A stretch of DNA of 64,000 nt from Acidisarcina sp. (GTDB lineage Bacteria; Acidobacteriota; Terriglobia; Terriglobales; Acidobacteriaceae), in contig DATLIY010000004.1 of NCBI GenBank assembly GCA_035539175.1, positions 1 through 64,000 on the forward strand, written 5' to 3'. Below are positions 52,569-62,701 of the stretch, piece by piece (the first letter of the stretch is position 1; each line of letters starts with the position of its first letter). A model generated the notes under the pieces. It was not told where the DNA came from. It searched no databases and saw only the letters and a program-made list of their open reading frames with translations. The translations under genes were made by a program, and so were the position numbers.

Positions 52569-53245
52569 AGGCTTTGCTGCTGGTAAAGCCCTTGCTGTGG
52601 ATGAATCGCTGGCTCTTGCTGTTGCTCATGCTGTGGCCTTATGGAATGGCCGCCGTTCTGCTGGCTGGCGGCATGCAGCCTGCTCCCGACGATGTGCTGT
52701 CGGTTCTGAAGCAGGAGAGCATGTATGGAATCGCCCTGGTGGGATTCAATGGAGCCGCCCTTCTGGGGAATGAGCAACGTTCGCGGAGGATCATCATGGT
52801 ACTGGCGCGGGCGGTGAGCCGGTCGGAATATCTGCTGGCCCTGCTGCTGGCTGCATGGGTGCCCCTCTTGCTCTACGTGACAGGCTTTGCGGTATCGGCC
52901 TGCCTGCTGGTGAGCCTGGCCGGAGCGTCGCTGCAGGTGGTCTGGAAGATGATGTTGCTGCAACTGCTGGCAGGAGTGTGGCTGGCGTGCCTGAGCGTGG
53001 GCTTCTCCATCTTTCTGCCGTCGATTCTGGCGTCGCTGGCGGCATTGGGAACCGCTTCTGCGCTGACCTACCTGGATGGTTTAGGACCGGGGCGCCTTCT
53101 CGCTGGCATGATGCGGATGCCGCTGACCGCGACGCCTCCGGTGAACCTGGTCGATGTGCTGGTGACCTTGGCTGGGTCTGCGGTCGTCTTCGCCGTAGCA
53201 AGTGTCGCCTTTGCACGACGCGATCTGAACCTGAGTGCCGACTAG
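52565..53245 (+). CDS. ABC transporter permease
   Basis: A 226-residue membrane protein with about six hydrophobic segments (for example WLLLLLMLWPYGMAAVLLAG, YLLALLLAAWVPLLLYVTGF and VLVTLAGSAVVFAVASVAFA), the size of an ABC-2-type permease. It starts inside the ATPase stop codon. GNEQRSRRIIMVLARAVSR resembles the cytoplasmic coupling region of ABC-2 exporters. The transported compound cannot be inferred. It converges with nuoN over 37 bases, with no evident terminator. Confidence 0.85.
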   Translation: MKALLLVKPLLWMNRWLLLLLMLWPYGMAAVLLAGGMQPAPDDVLSVLKQESMYGIALVGFNGAALLGNEQRSRRIIMVLARAVSRSEYLLALLLAAWVPLLLYVTGFAVSACLLVSLAGASLQVVWKMMLLQLLAGVWLACLSVGFSIFLPSILASLAALGTASALTYLDGLGPGRLLAGMMRMPLTATPPVNLVDVLVTLAGSAVVFAVASVAFARRDLNLSAD

Positions 53246-53282
53246 AGTTTAGTCGATACTCAGGTTCTGTGGCTGAAGAGAC

Positions 53283-54794
53283 CTAGCGTTGCGAAGCGCT
53301 GGGAACAACAATGAGCGTGGAGTTGGTTGTGGCAGGTGGCTCCGTCAGGTAGGTTGCGGTGGCAGCGTGTGCGGCTTCCAGGACGCGGCCCGGAAGGATG
53401 CCCAGCGCGAGCGTCGACCCACCGGTAAGCAGGAGAGCCAACAGCAGCGCGACGCTGAGCGGGGCGATGGTAAGCTCACCCGCTTCGTCCGGACGCCGGG
53501 TGTAGACGGAGGTAAGCAGGCGCAGGTAGTAGAAGGCCGCTATTCCGCTATTGAGAAGGCCGATAATCGCCAGCCAGATCGCTCCGGAGTGCAGGGCTGC
53601 TGCAAAGACGTAGAACTTTCCGAAAAATCCGCCGGTGAAGGGGATTCCAATAAGCGAGATGAGGAAGAAGGCCATGATGGCTCCCAGGACCGGGGAGCGG
53701 ATGGCCACGCCTCGGTAATCGCTGATCGAGCTCAGATGATCGTCATACCCGCCAACATGGCTGACGACGGCGAAGATACCGACATTCATGGCCGCATAAG
53801 CGACGGCGTAAAAGCTGGCTGCGGCAATCCCTTCACTGGGAGGCGCCGAGAAGGCGACCAGCAGATAGCCGGCGTGCGCGATCGAGGAATAGGCCAGCAT
53901 CCGTTTCACGTTCTGCTGACGCAGGGCGGCGAGATTGCCGATCGTCATCGACAGTACAGCCATTAGCCAGAGCAGCGTGGACCACTGAACATGCAGAAGG
54001 GGAAAGGCTTCGTAGGTAAGGCGCAGCAGCACGGCAAAGGCGGCGGCCTTGGGAGCCGTCGACATCAGTGCGACGACAGGGGAAGGAGCACCTTCGTAGA
54101 CATCTGGCGTCCATACCTGAAAGGGCGCCGCGGATACCTTGAAGCCGATGCCGATAAGCATCATGGCCAGGGCTAGGACCGGGAACGCCGGGGTGCGGGT
54201 AGTGAGCAGCCCTGAAGCGATCTCGTGAATGTTCGTAGTGCCGGTAGCTCCGAAGACCAGGGCGACGCCGTAAAGGAAGAAAGCAGTCGCGAAGGAGCCG
54301 AGAAGGAAATACTTGAGCGACGCCTCAGGCCCCTTGACCGCCTGCTTGCGGAAGCCGGCCAGAATGTAGGTGGAGATCGACGAAATCTCTAATGCAATAA
54401 ACACGAGCAACAGTTCAACGGCACTCGACATCAGGACCATGCCCACCGCTCCGAAGAGCAGGAGTGCGTAGTACTCGCCCATGTTCTCGCCGCGCTCCGG
54501 CATGGCGTCCAGCGCGATCAGGCAGGAGACGAGGACGATGCCGCAGATCAGCACATGGAAGAAGGCGCTGAAGGCATCCGTCTGCACAACGCCGTGGAAG
54601 CCGGTTCCGGGAGCCATCTGAAACTGCGTGCAGCTGGCCCAGAAAGCGGCGAGGAGGCCGCCAACGGCAAACCATCCCAACGGGCGGCGGCTGGCGTTTT
54701 TGGGCAGCACGGCCTCAATCATCATGACTGCAACACCCGCGAGGGTAAGAATAACCTCGGGAAGAATTCGGAGAATATCCGGGATCTGGTTCAT
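53283..54794 (-). CDS. nuoN: NADH-quinone oxidoreductase subunit N
   Basis: A 503-residue antiporter-like subunit of complex I with about 14 helices. The transmembrane Lys/Glu residues of the proton path fall in recognisable family segments ([33 protein letters not shown] quoted in part: [14 protein letters not shown] and [34 protein letters not shown] in part: [16 protein letters not shown]). [18 protein letters not shown] is also canonical. Its ATG overlaps the nuoM stop (ATGA). It is the last gene of the visible nuo operon. Confidence 0.96.
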   Translation of the reverse strand: MNQIPDILRILPEVILTLAGVAVMMIEAVLPKNASRRPLGWFAVGGLLAAFWASCTQFQMAPGTGFHGVVQTDAFSAFFHVLICGIVLVSCLIALDAMPERGENMGEYYALLLFGAVGMVLMSSAVELLLVFIALEISSISTYILAGFRKQAVKGPEASLKYFLLGSFATAFFLYGVALVFGATGTTNIHEIASGLLTTRTPAFPVLALAMMLIGIGFKVSAAPFQVWTPDVYEGAPSPVVALMSTAPKAAAFAVLLRLTYEAFPLLHVQWSTLLWLMAVLSMTIGNLAALRQQNVKRMLAYSSIAHAGYLLVAFSAPPSEGIAAASFYAVAYAAMNVGIFAVVSHVGGYDDHLSSISDYRGVAIRSPVLGAIMAFFLISLIGIPFTGGFFGKFYVFAAALHSGAIWLAIIGLLNSGIAAFYYLRLLTSVYTRRPDEAGELTIAPLSVALLLALLLTGGSTLALGILPGRVLEAAHAATATYLTEPPATTNSTLIVVPSASQR

Positions 54795-56335
54795 TGCTTC
54801 TCCGCAGCCTTCCCCGGCAGGGAAACAGTGACCGCTGCCGATTGTTGGCTATCTATCAAATGAATTCCGGGGGGAGTCAACAGAGCGGTCACTCCCTGGT
54901 CGATGGCGTGAATCCAGTAGGGAGAGGCGACTCCCATGATGAGCATGAGCGCTGTTGCGGGCCATAGGCCCAGGTGCTCCCGCAAATTGAGGTCTGGAGT
55001 CACGCGCTCGGCAACCATCTGCGAGGTGGGTCCATAGTAGACCCGCTGAACCATCCAGAGCATGTAAGACGCGCTGAGGATGACCCCAATGGTGGCTGCG
55101 AACGCCCATCCTGGGTGCGACAGAAAACTGCCGCTGAGGACGAGAAATTCGCCGACAAAACCGTTGAGCATCGGCAGACCAATGAGCGAGAGAGTCATGA
55201 TGACGAAGAGAGTCGCCATCTGTGGCAGCTTGGTCGCCAGTCCGCCATAGGCACCGATGTCGTAGGTTCCGTAACGATCGTAAAGGAAGCCGAGCAGGAG
55301 GAAGAATGCGCTGCCGGAGACCCCGTGGTTGAGGATCTGATAGATCGCACCATCGACGCCGGAGACCGCGAAGGAGAAGATGCCGAGGGTGCAGAAGCTC
55401 AGATGGCTGACAGTGGAGAAAGCCAGCAGGCGTTTGAGATCCTTTTGCACGAGTGCGAGAGAAGCGCCGTAAAGGATGCCGATGACAGCCAGGGCGATCA
55501 TCCAGGGAGCAACCTGCCGGGCCTGCGCAGGGAAGAGTCCCAGGTTAAAGCGCAGGATGGAATAAAGTCCCAGCTTGCCGGCAACCACCATACCCATCGC
55601 GGTTGGAGCTTCGCTGAAGGTATCGGCGATCCATCCGTGGAGAGGGAAGACGGGGACCTTGACGGCAAAGGCTACAAGGAACGCGAGCGATGCCCAGAAG
55701 ATGCCGCGTGCCGGCAGTCCGGCGGATCCACCCGCGATGGCCTGCTGCAGGCTGGCGAAGTCAAAGGTTCCGGTGTGGGCGTAGAGCCAGAGAATCGCAA
55801 CCAGGAGAAATGCCGAGGGCAGGAAGGTGTAAACGAAGAATTTGAGAGCCGCCTGCGGTCCCTTGGAGCGGCCAAACATGGCGATCAGCATGGCCATGGG
55901 GACTAGGGACAGTTCCCAGAAGCCGTAGTAGAGAAAGAGATCGAGCGAGACGAATACGCCGATCATCGCGGTCTGCTGAATAAGGAACAGCAGGTAGAAC
56001 TCGCGGGTGCGGTTCTCGATCGTCTTCCACGAAGCAAGCACGCCGAGTGGCGCCAGGAAGGTGGTGAGCACCACGAGCCACATCGAGATGCCATCGACGC
56101 CGAGGTGATAGCGAATGGCAGGTGACTTGATCCACGGAAGATTCTGTTCAAACTGGAAGCCCGGTTGTCCGTAAACAAAGTGGGCAGGCAGATGCAAAGA
56201 AAGTCCGAAGGTGATCAGCGTGACCACAAGGGTAAAACCCTGGATGACGCGCCCGCGCCGAGGCAGCAAGGCAACGACCGCCGCACCCGCGAGGGGGACG
56301 AAGGTCGTCAGCGTCAGAATTGAGTCGTTCAGCAC
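54791..56335 (-). CDS. nuoM: NADH-quinone oxidoreductase subunit M
   Basis: A 514-residue antiporter-like subunit of complex I. Typical segments are [56 protein letters not shown] with the proton-path Lys and His, and [23 protein letters not shown] 56335 is preferred as start because GAAGGA lies nine bases upstream; a TTG at 56359 overlapping the nuoL stop would add eight residues. It overlaps nuoN by four bases downstream. Confidence 0.95.
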   Translation of the reverse strand: MLNDSILTLTTFVPLAGAAVVALLPRRGRVIQGFTLVVTLITFGLSLHLPAHFVYGQPGFQFEQNLPWIKSPAIRYHLGVDGISMWLVVLTTFLAPLGVLASWKTIENRTREFYLLFLIQQTAMIGVFVSLDLFLYYGFWELSLVPMAMLIAMFGRSKGPQAALKFFVYTFLPSAFLLVAILWLYAHTGTFDFASLQQAIAGGSAGLPARGIFWASLAFLVAFAVKVPVFPLHGWIADTFSEAPTAMGMVVAGKLGLYSILRFNLGLFPAQARQVAPWMIALAVIGILYGASLALVQKDLKRLLAFSTVSHLSFCTLGIFSFAVSGVDGAIYQILNHGVSGSAFFLLLGFLYDRYGTYDIGAYGGLATKLPQMATLFVIMTLSLIGLPMLNGFVGEFLVLSGSFLSHPGWAFAATIGVILSASYMLWMVQRVYYGPTSQMVAERVTPDLNLREHLGLWPATALMLIMGVASPYWIHAIDQGVTALLTPPGIHLIDSQQSAAVTVSLPGKAAEKQ

Positions 56336-56352
56336 GGTTCGTGTTCCTTCAG

Positions 56353-58380
56353 TTACCAAATCTTGAAGTGCGTTCCCCAGCTTGCAACAGCGCTGGTTCC
56401 GAATCCGAAGTAAGAGAGCAAGAGCATGGCTGCGGCACCGATTGCCAGCCAGCCGGCATACGAGCGAATGTTTCCCGATTGAATACGCCGCAGGATCGCG
56501 CCGAGACCACCGGCGATTCCAGCGGCGGTTCGTCCACCGCCCTGGACGACGACGCCTTCTACAGCGCCACCCAGCACAAAGCGGGAGCTAAGCAGCAGCG
56601 GCCGTACGATTAAAGCCTGATAGATCTCATCGACCCAGTATTTGTGGACGAGGAGGGATCTCAGGCCGCTGAAGCTCGCCGCCAGCTTGACAGGTAATTC
56701 GGGGCTGCGGCGATAAAAGGTGTCAGCAACGAACCAGCCCAGCGCGGCAATCAGTACGGCGAGTCCACTGAGGATGCGCTCCATATGGGGAGTCGTTTCG
56801 GCAACAACATGCTGCGTGATGACAAATGCACCTGCCGCCTGGCCCGATGCGCCGGTCAACGGCGGAGCGTTGTTGAGAGCAGGCGCGAGGAAGTGTGCAA
56901 ACCAGTCGCTGCCGCGCAGGGCCTCGGGCCAGCCGATCCAGCCTCCGACAACCGAAAGAATGGCAAGAATCACCAGTGGCCCCAACATAACCCAGGAACT
57001 CTCATGCGGGGTGTGAGCGTGGCCATGGTCCGCCGCGTGTTCCGCACGGCTCTTGCCAAAGAAAGCCAGATACCAAAGGCGGAACATGTAGAACGAGGTG
57101 AGAAATGCGGTAAAGATGCCAATCGACCAGAGGAGGATTCCGCCGTTTGGCGAGCGGAATGTCTCAAACAGGATTGCATCCTTGCTGAAGAATCCGGCGA
57201 AGGGGAAGAACCCTGAGATGGCGAAAACGCCAGCGGTCATGGTCCAGAAGGTGACAGGGGTTGCCCTGCGCAGGCCGCCCATGTGGCGCAGATCCTGCTC
57301 GCCTCCGAGTGCGTGGATCACGGATCCAGCGGCAAGGAAGAGCAGACCCTTGAAGAATGCGTGCGTGACCAGGTGGAAGATCGCTGCCGAATAAGCCGCG
57401 ACTCCGCAACCAAGGAACATGTAGCCTAACTGCGAAACAGTGGAGTAGGCCAGTACGCGCTTGATGTCTGTCTGGACAAGTCCGATGGTTGCGGCGAAGA
57501 GTGCGGTTGCCGCTCCGATGATGGCGATCAGCGTAAGTGCCAGCGGCGACCGGTCGAAGATCATGTGCGCGCGGACTATCATATAGACGCCCGCCGTGAC
57601 CATGGTGGCGGCGTGAATGAGCGCAGAGACCGGAGTGGGACCTTCCATTGCGTCCGGCAGCCAGACGTAGAGAGGAATCTGGGCGGATTTACCGGTGGCA
57701 CCGAGGATCAGGAATATCGAGATCGCAGTCAGGAACCCGCCATGCCATTCGGGATGGCTTGAAAGCTGTCCGAAGACGCTCGAAAAGCTAAGAGTCCCGA
57801 AGTGCGCGATGAGAAGGAACATCGCCAGCAGAAAGCCGAAGTCGCCAATACGGTTGACGATAAATGCTTTCTTCCCGGCGTCCGCTGCCGATTTCTTCGT
57901 GTAGTAGAAACCGATGAGGAGATAGGATGCGAGTCCGACTCCTTCCCAGCCAACGAACATCAGCAGGAAGTTCTCCGAGAGCACCAGCACCGACATGAAG
58001 AACATGAAGAGGTTGAGGTAGGCAAAGAATCGCCAGTAGCCCTCCTCCTCCATGTAGCCGACGGAGTACACGTGGATCAGGAATCCCACGCCGGTGACCA
58101 CCGACAGCATGACCAGCGTCAACTGATCGAGCGAAAACGCAAAGTCGGCGCGGAAGGCAGAGGTCTGGATCCACGGCGTTGCGAGCTTCTCAACATACGG
58201 CAGGGTGAGTTCGCGGAAATGCAGCGCGATATTCCCCACCAACAGAAGAGGGACGAGGGTTGCCAGCAGTGCAATGGCAGAGACAGCCGCTCGGGGTAGT
58301 TTACGGCCGAGGAGGCCGTTAACTGCAAAGCCCGCGAGCGGGAACAGGGCGATGAGCCAGAGATGGAGCGTACCGTTCAT
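56353..58380 (-). CDS. nuoL: NADH-quinone oxidoreductase subunit L
   Basis: A 675-residue subunit, the distal proton pump of complex I, with the antiporter core and a long C-terminal lateral helix region. FVGWEGVGLASYLLIGF, GKKAFIVNRIGDFGFLLAM, GKSAQIPLYVWLPDAMEGPT and TDIKRVLAYSTVSQLGYMFL are hallmark segments. A His/Ala-rich loop (HAADHGHAHTPHESSW, about residues 450-465) is characteristic of many NuoL proteins. It starts in the nuoK stop codon (ATGA). Confidence 0.97.
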   Translation of the reverse strand: MNGTLHLWLIALFPLAGFAVNGLLGRKLPRAAVSAIALLATLVPLLLVGNIALHFRELTLPYVEKLATPWIQTSAFRADFAFSLDQLTLVMLSVVTGVGFLIHVYSVGYMEEEGYWRFFAYLNLFMFFMSVLVLSENFLLMFVGWEGVGLASYLLIGFYYTKKSAADAGKKAFIVNRIGDFGFLLAMFLLIAHFGTLSFSSVFGQLSSHPEWHGGFLTAISIFLILGATGKSAQIPLYVWLPDAMEGPTPVSALIHAATMVTAGVYMIVRAHMIFDRSPLALTLIAIIGAATALFAATIGLVQTDIKRVLAYSTVSQLGYMFLGCGVAAYSAAIFHLVTHAFFKGLLFLAAGSVIHALGGEQDLRHMGGLRRATPVTFWTMTAGVFAISGFFPFAGFFSKDAILFETFRSPNGGILLWSIGIFTAFLTSFYMFRLWYLAFFGKSRAEHAADHGHAHTPHESSWVMLGPLVILAILSVVGGWIGWPEALRGSDWFAHFLAPALNNAPPLTGASGQAAGAFVITQHVVAETTPHMERILSGLAVLIAALGWFVADTFYRRSPELPVKLAASFSGLRSLLVHKYWVDEIYQALIVRPLLLSSRFVLGGAVEGVVVQGGGRTAAGIAGGLGAILRRIQSGNIRSYAGWLAIGAAAMLLLSYFGFGTSAVASWGTHFKIW

Positions 58381-58679
58381 AGTTTCATCAGATCGATCTG
58401 GTCCACGTTGAGGGTGTTCCGCGTACGGTAGATGGCGATAATGATGGCCAGGCCTACGGCAGCCTCAGCGGCTGCGACAACCATCACAAAGAAGACAAAG
58501 ATCTGGCCGCGAATTGCGTGCCACTGGTACGCGAATGCGACAAAGGAAAGATTCACGGCGTTGAGCATGAGCTCAATCGACATAAAGACTGTAATGATGT
58601 TGCGCTTGATAAGGAACGCGCCGACGCCAATCGAGAAGAGAATCGCGCTCAGCACCAGGTAATAGGAGATGGGAACCAT
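58377..58679 (-). CDS. nuoK: NADH-quinone oxidoreductase subunit K
   Basis: A 100-residue, three-helix subunit. It includes the conserved membrane glutamates in FMSIELMLNAVNLSFV and in the VAAAEAAVGLAIIIAIYR helix, both needed for proton translocation. Length is exactly typical. It is separated by three bases from nuoJ and overlaps nuoL by four. Confidence 0.97.
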   Translation of the reverse strand: MVPISYYLVLSAILFSIGVGAFLIKRNIITVFMSIELMLNAVNLSFVAFAYQWHAIRGQIFVFFVMVVAAAEAAVGLAIIIAIYRTRNTLNVDQIDLMKL

Positions 58680-58682
58680 TCG

Positions 58683-59174
58683 CTAGTGCTCCTTTCGCGC
58701 CAGCGCCACGGCGCCGAGAATGGCAATGAGAATCAGGACCGATGTCACCTCAAAGGGTAACAACAAGTCGCGAAACAGCGATGCACTCAGGTCGTAGAGC
58801 GTCGAGGGATTGCCTGAGACAGCGTGGCCCAGCTTACTGCCCTCTGAGAGGAAGACATAAGTGAGCAGTCCGAGGAGAGCGGCGACGCCCGGAATACCGA
58901 CGAGATAGGCCGCGCGGCTGCCCCGGGTTCTGACCTCTTCTCCCGCATTGAGGAGCATGATGACGAAGGTAAACAGCACCATGATCGCGCCCGAATAGAC
59001 GATGACCTGCGCGGCAGCAAGGAATTCCGCTCCCAGCGTCAGATACAGGACCGCGAGCGATGTCATCACGACGATCAGCGAGAGCGCGCTGTTAATCGGG
59101 TGATGGGTCAGCAGCAGATTCAGTGCCGCCGCCACACACAGCCCGCCAAAGACTATGAAGAGAACTAGTTGCAT
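58683..59174 (-). CDS. nuoJ: NADH-quinone oxidoreductase subunit J
   Basis: A 163-residue membrane subunit. The conserved pattern NPINSALSLI appears here as HHPINSALSLIVVMTSLAVL, followed by the pi-bulge helix region LGAEFLAAAQVIVYSGAIMV and LFTFVIMLLN. It lies directly after nuoH with a 75-base gap, where most bacteria encode nuoI. AGGA lies only two bases before the ATG, a poor ribosome site. Confidence 0.96.
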   Translation of the reverse strand: MQLVLFIVFGGLCVAAALNLLLTHHPINSALSLIVVMTSLAVLYLTLGAEFLAAAQVIVYSGAIMVLFTFVIMLLNAGEEVRTRGSRAAYLVGIPGVAALLGLLTYVFLSEGSKLGHAVSGNPSTLYDLSASLFRDLLLPFEVTSVLILIAILGAVALARKEH

Positions 59175-59229
59175 GTTCCTGGGTCACTCAACATCATTCG
59201 TAAAACGCAAAAGAACTTTGGACCGGAAG

Positions 59230-59250
59230 GTGCATTGTAAAACAATGCAC
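59230..59250 (-). promoter_or_regulatory. perfect intercistronic hairpin between nuoH and nuoJ
   Basis: GTGCATTGT-TTT-ACAATGCAC on the mRNA strand: nine base pairs with a three-base loop, beginning at the nuoH stop codon. No long T-run follows in the mRNA direction, so it is more likely a processing, stability or partial-termination element than a full terminator. Confidence 0.55.
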
Positions 59251-60293
59251 TAGCTAGTGCGCAGAGCCAGCCACAGGCTTGTCCCAATAATGTTTGCGAT
59301 GGCCAGCGGCACGAGAAATTTCCAGCTGAAGGCCATAAGTTGGTCATAGCGGAAGCGCGGAAGTGTGCCGCGCACCCAGACATACAGACAGAGGAAGAAA
59401 AATACCTTGAGCACGAACCAGAAGAGCGGCAGGATCGATGCCAGAATGGGACCGCCAAAGCTGGGCAGCAGGTTTCCGAAGGGGCTGGTCCAGCCACCGA
59501 GGAAGAGCAGCGTTGCCACGCAGCCCACGTTGATCATGTTGCCATACTCGGCCATAAAGAACATGGCAAACTTCATCGAGCTGTATTCGGTGTGGTATCC
59601 GCCGACCAGCTCCGACTCCGCTTCCATCAGGTCGAACGGAGCACGGTTGGTTTCCGCATAGGCCGCCATCAGATAGATGAGGAAGGCGATGAACTGAAAG
59701 CCCCCGAAGGCGTTCCAGGAAAAGATGCCGTGGGCCGACTGGGTATTGACGATCTCACGCAGGCTAAGCGATCCGCTGCGGAGAACCACGCCGACGAGAG
59801 AGAGTCCGAGGGCAAGCTCATAGCTGACTGCCTGAGCGCTGGCGCGCAGAGAACCCAGCAGGGAATACTTGTCGTTCGAGGACCAGCCCGAGAGCGCAGT
59901 TCCGTAGATGCCGATCGAAGTAATTCCCAGTACCACGAGCAGACCAATGTTCAGATCGGTGATCTGAAAGAGATCGACGCCATGGAAACGTACCTCTGGC
60001 CCGAAGGGAACCACCGAGATTGTCAGCAGCGCACAACCCAGCGCAATGATTGGCGCGAGGATATAGAGCGGCTTGTAGGCTGCGGCAGGCAGGATGTCTT
60101 CCTTGAGGAAAGACTTGGCTCCGTCGCATAGCGGCTGGAGAAGGCCAAAAGGACCGACCCGGCTAGGTCCCCAGCGGTTCTGGATGCGGGCTACGAGTTT
60201 GCGTTCCAGCAGAACTGTGTAGGCGATTCCCATCAGCATGACGGTGATCACCACAACAATTTTCGCCAAGCTCAACAGCAGAAACGTCAGCAT
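59250..60293 (-). CDS. nuoH: NADH-quinone oxidoreductase subunit H
   Basis: A 347-residue membrane subunit that joins the peripheral and membrane arms and forms part of the quinone chamber. ERKLVARIQNRWGPSRVGP, LQPLCDGAKSFLKED, AYAETNRAPFDLMEAESELV and GYHTEYSSMKFAMFFMAEY are all canonical, including the acidic cluster lining the quinone tunnel. It begins two bases after the nuoG stop. The C-terminal WVRGTLPRFRYDQLM is conserved. Confidence 0.97.
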   Translation of the reverse strand: MLTFLLLSLAKIVVVITVMLMGIAYTVLLERKLVARIQNRWGPSRVGPFGLLQPLCDGAKSFLKEDILPAAAYKPLYILAPIIALGCALLTISVVPFGPEVRFHGVDLFQITDLNIGLLVVLGITSIGIYGTALSGWSSNDKYSLLGSLRASAQAVSYELALGLSLVGVVLRSGSLSLREIVNTQSAHGIFSWNAFGGFQFIAFLIYLMAAYAETNRAPFDLMEAESELVGGYHTEYSSMKFAMFFMAEYGNMINVGCVATLLFLGGWTSPFGNLLPSFGGPILASILPLFWFVLKVFFFLCLYVWVRGTLPRFRYDQLMAFSWKFLVPLAIANIIGTSLWLALRTS

Positions 60294-60295
60294 GC

Positions 60296-62668
60296 TTACG
60301 CGTTCCTATCTTTCAGCGGAGCTGTTGCCGCGGCTACAGCAGACCTGGTTTCCCTCGACTCCATTACCTCACCGAGGATATCGCAATAGCGGCCAAGAGT
60401 GCCGGATGTAAAGAGTGTATCCTGCGCGGGAAGAACGCCGTCAGGTCTAGAGTCCGCCGAGATGCCTTCGATCTGCACCAGCGGGGGAGTAGTGTGTCCG
60501 TCGTTGCCGGCGAGCAGTGCCAGGCGGTCGACCTGGTAGCCAGGAACCAGCCGCTGGATCTCGTCGAGAATCGCAAAGGGGTCAAAGGGGCTGAGCTTGG
60601 GTTCGAGATGATTTGCGGCAAGCCATACGGCATGGCGGTCCGCCTCGCCGGATTGCACTCCGCGAGACTGTCCCAGATCGGCGCGCATACCGGTTCCATA
60701 AGAGACCAGTTGCTTCGGATTGGCGCCCATGCGATCCGCCAGACGAACAATCAGCTCGAAATCGCTGCGCACGCCGGCCTTATCTGCGGCCTTCTTGACC
60801 AACTGAAGATCGCCGTATGTATTTGTAACCGTACCGGTCTTTTCGTAGAGGCTGGCAGCCGGCAGTACCACGTCGGCAAGCACGGCCGTTTCGGTGAGGA
60901 ACATATCCTGCACCACGAGGAAGGTATTTTTGAGCGTCTCCGGCGAAATGTTGTAGCGGCTGACGGGGTTCGATCCAACCACATAGAGAGCGCCAAGATC
61001 GCCTCGGGCAGCGGCGTCGAACATAGCGATGAGGTCGAGTCCAGGTGCTACGGGAAGGCTGCCATATTCGTCAGAGAAGTGCGCCGGGGACGCCACCGGC
61101 TGATATCCGGGAAGCAGGTCCGGCATCAATCCCATATCCGCCGCGCCACGGGAGTTGCTGTAGTCGCCGAGGCAGGCAAACTTGGTGTTGGGCAGTTGGA
61201 GGCCGAACTGGATCAGCGCATCGACATCGCGGCCGCGATACTCCGAGCCAAAGATAATGATGAGGTTTTCTTCCTTGCGGATCGCCTCGCGGAAGGCGGC
61301 GGTTGCCTCGGTAGCGGAGAGGGGAGCGTCATTTCCTGCGAGGTAGCTGACTAGCTGGGCGTATCCATCCTGCGGAATCGTGAGCGAGGCCTTGGCCTGG
61401 CGCCGTAGCTTGATCTCTGCATGATTGGCGATATAAAGCCGTGCGCGATTGTGGCGGAAATTGGTACGCAGGCTCCACGCCAGACCCGGATGTTGCTGCG
61501 TTGGATCGTTGCCGAGGAGCAGAATCGCTGGGGCGGCGCCGATGTCACGAAGGCTTGCCGTGCGATCTGAGTGCCCGGACAATGCGCGCGCGAACGAGGC
61601 ATAATCCGCCGTGCGATGGTGATCGATATTATTTGTGCCGAACACCTTGCGGGCAAACTTCTGCAGCAGGTAATTCTCTTCGTTGGTGGTCCGGTTCGAC
61701 CCGATAACGCCCATAGCCGCGCCGCCGCGCGCGTCACGAATCTCAGCAAGCCGCCGGCCTGCATAATCCAGAGCCTCCTCCCAGGTTGCGGGAGCGAGCT
61801 TTCCGTCCGGCTGCCGAACGAGGGGTTTGGTCAGGCGATCGTTGTGGTTCGCAAACTCGAAGGCGTAACGGCCCTTGATGCAGAGGAAGTCGCCGTTGAT
61901 GCCGCTCTTGTCGCGATTGTCGCCGCGAATGATCTCGACCCCATCATCGACGCTGCGCAGACCAAGGGTGGTCTTGCATCCGTCGCCGCAGTGGGTACAA
62001 ATCGTGGCGACGTGGTTCATCTCCCAGGGCCGCGTCTTGTAGCGGTACGCTCCCGAGGTAAGCGCCCCGACGGGGCAGATGTCGATGCACATGCCGCACT
62101 CTTCGCACTCCAGATGATCTTCCTTATTGGGAGCGATGATGCTGGTAACGTTGCGATTCTGTACGCCGAGTGCCCACACGTCCATGCCCTCGCCGCAGAC
62201 GCGCACGCAGCGATAGCAGAGGATACAGCGGGGGCGATCAAAGTAGACGACCGGCGACCACTGTTGCTCCTCGCGGTGCTGCTTGGTCTCCGTGTAGATA
62301 GACTCGGCCGCGCTGTACTTGAAGGTCATGTCCTGCAGCTCGCACTCGCCACCGGCATCGCATACCGGGCAATCCAGCGGGTGATTGCCGAGAACCAGTT
62401 GGACCATGGCCTTGCGCACCTGCTTAATCTCGTCGCTCTCGGTGGTTACCACCATGCCTTCGCTGACGGGAGTGGTACAGGCGGTCTGCAGTTTGGGAAT
62501 CTTCTCAATGCGTACCAGGCACATGCGGCAGGCGGCCTGGAGCGAGAGTCCGGGATAGTAGCAGAACGCCGGAATCTCGATGCCTACCTTGCGGCAGGCC
62601 TCAATCAACAGCGTGCCCGCGGGAGCCGTAATCTGCTTGCCATCGACTGTAAGTTTTACGTCAGCCAT
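60296..62668 (-). CDS. nuoG: NADH-quinone oxidoreductase subunit G
   Basis: A 790-residue iron-sulfur subunit of the peripheral arm. The N-terminal [2Fe-2S] ligands are C36, C47, C50 and C64. HPLDCPVCDAGGECELQD supplies the His-Cys cluster. CILCYRCVRVC and CEECGMCIDICPVGALTSG supply two more [4Fe-4S] clusters, and CTHCGDGCKTTLG a further cluster (N7-like), as in some bacteria. A molybdopterin-oxidoreductase-like C-terminal region without active-site function follows. It lies between nuoF and nuoH with 33- and 2-base spacing. Confidence 0.96.
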   Translation of the reverse strand: MADVKLTVDGKQITAPAGTLLIEACRKVGIEIPAFCYYPGLSLQAACRMCLVRIEKIPKLQTACTTPVSEGMVVTTESDEIKQVRKAMVQLVLGNHPLDCPVCDAGGECELQDMTFKYSAAESIYTETKQHREEQQWSPVVYFDRPRCILCYRCVRVCGEGMDVWALGVQNRNVTSIIAPNKEDHLECEECGMCIDICPVGALTSGAYRYKTRPWEMNHVATICTHCGDGCKTTLGLRSVDDGVEIIRGDNRDKSGINGDFLCIKGRYAFEFANHNDRLTKPLVRQPDGKLAPATWEEALDYAGRRLAEIRDARGGAAMGVIGSNRTTNEENYLLQKFARKVFGTNNIDHHRTADYASFARALSGHSDRTASLRDIGAAPAILLLGNDPTQQHPGLAWSLRTNFRHNRARLYIANHAEIKLRRQAKASLTIPQDGYAQLVSYLAGNDAPLSATEATAAFREAIRKEENLIIIFGSEYRGRDVDALIQFGLQLPNTKFACLGDYSNSRGAADMGLMPDLLPGYQPVASPAHFSDEYGSLPVAPGLDLIAMFDAAARGDLGALYVVGSNPVSRYNISPETLKNTFLVVQDMFLTETAVLADVVLPAASLYEKTGTVTNTYGDLQLVKKAADKAGVRSDFELIVRLADRMGANPKQLVSYGTGMRADLGQSRGVQSGEADRHAVWLAANHLEPKLSPFDPFAILDEIQRLVPGYQVDRLALLAGNDGHTTPPLVQIEGISADSRPDGVLPAQDTLFTSGTLGRYCDILGEVMESRETRSAVAAATAPLKDRNA

Positions 62669-62701
62669 CTTGAACTTGTCCTTACTTGCAGCGCCGGCGA
62701 A

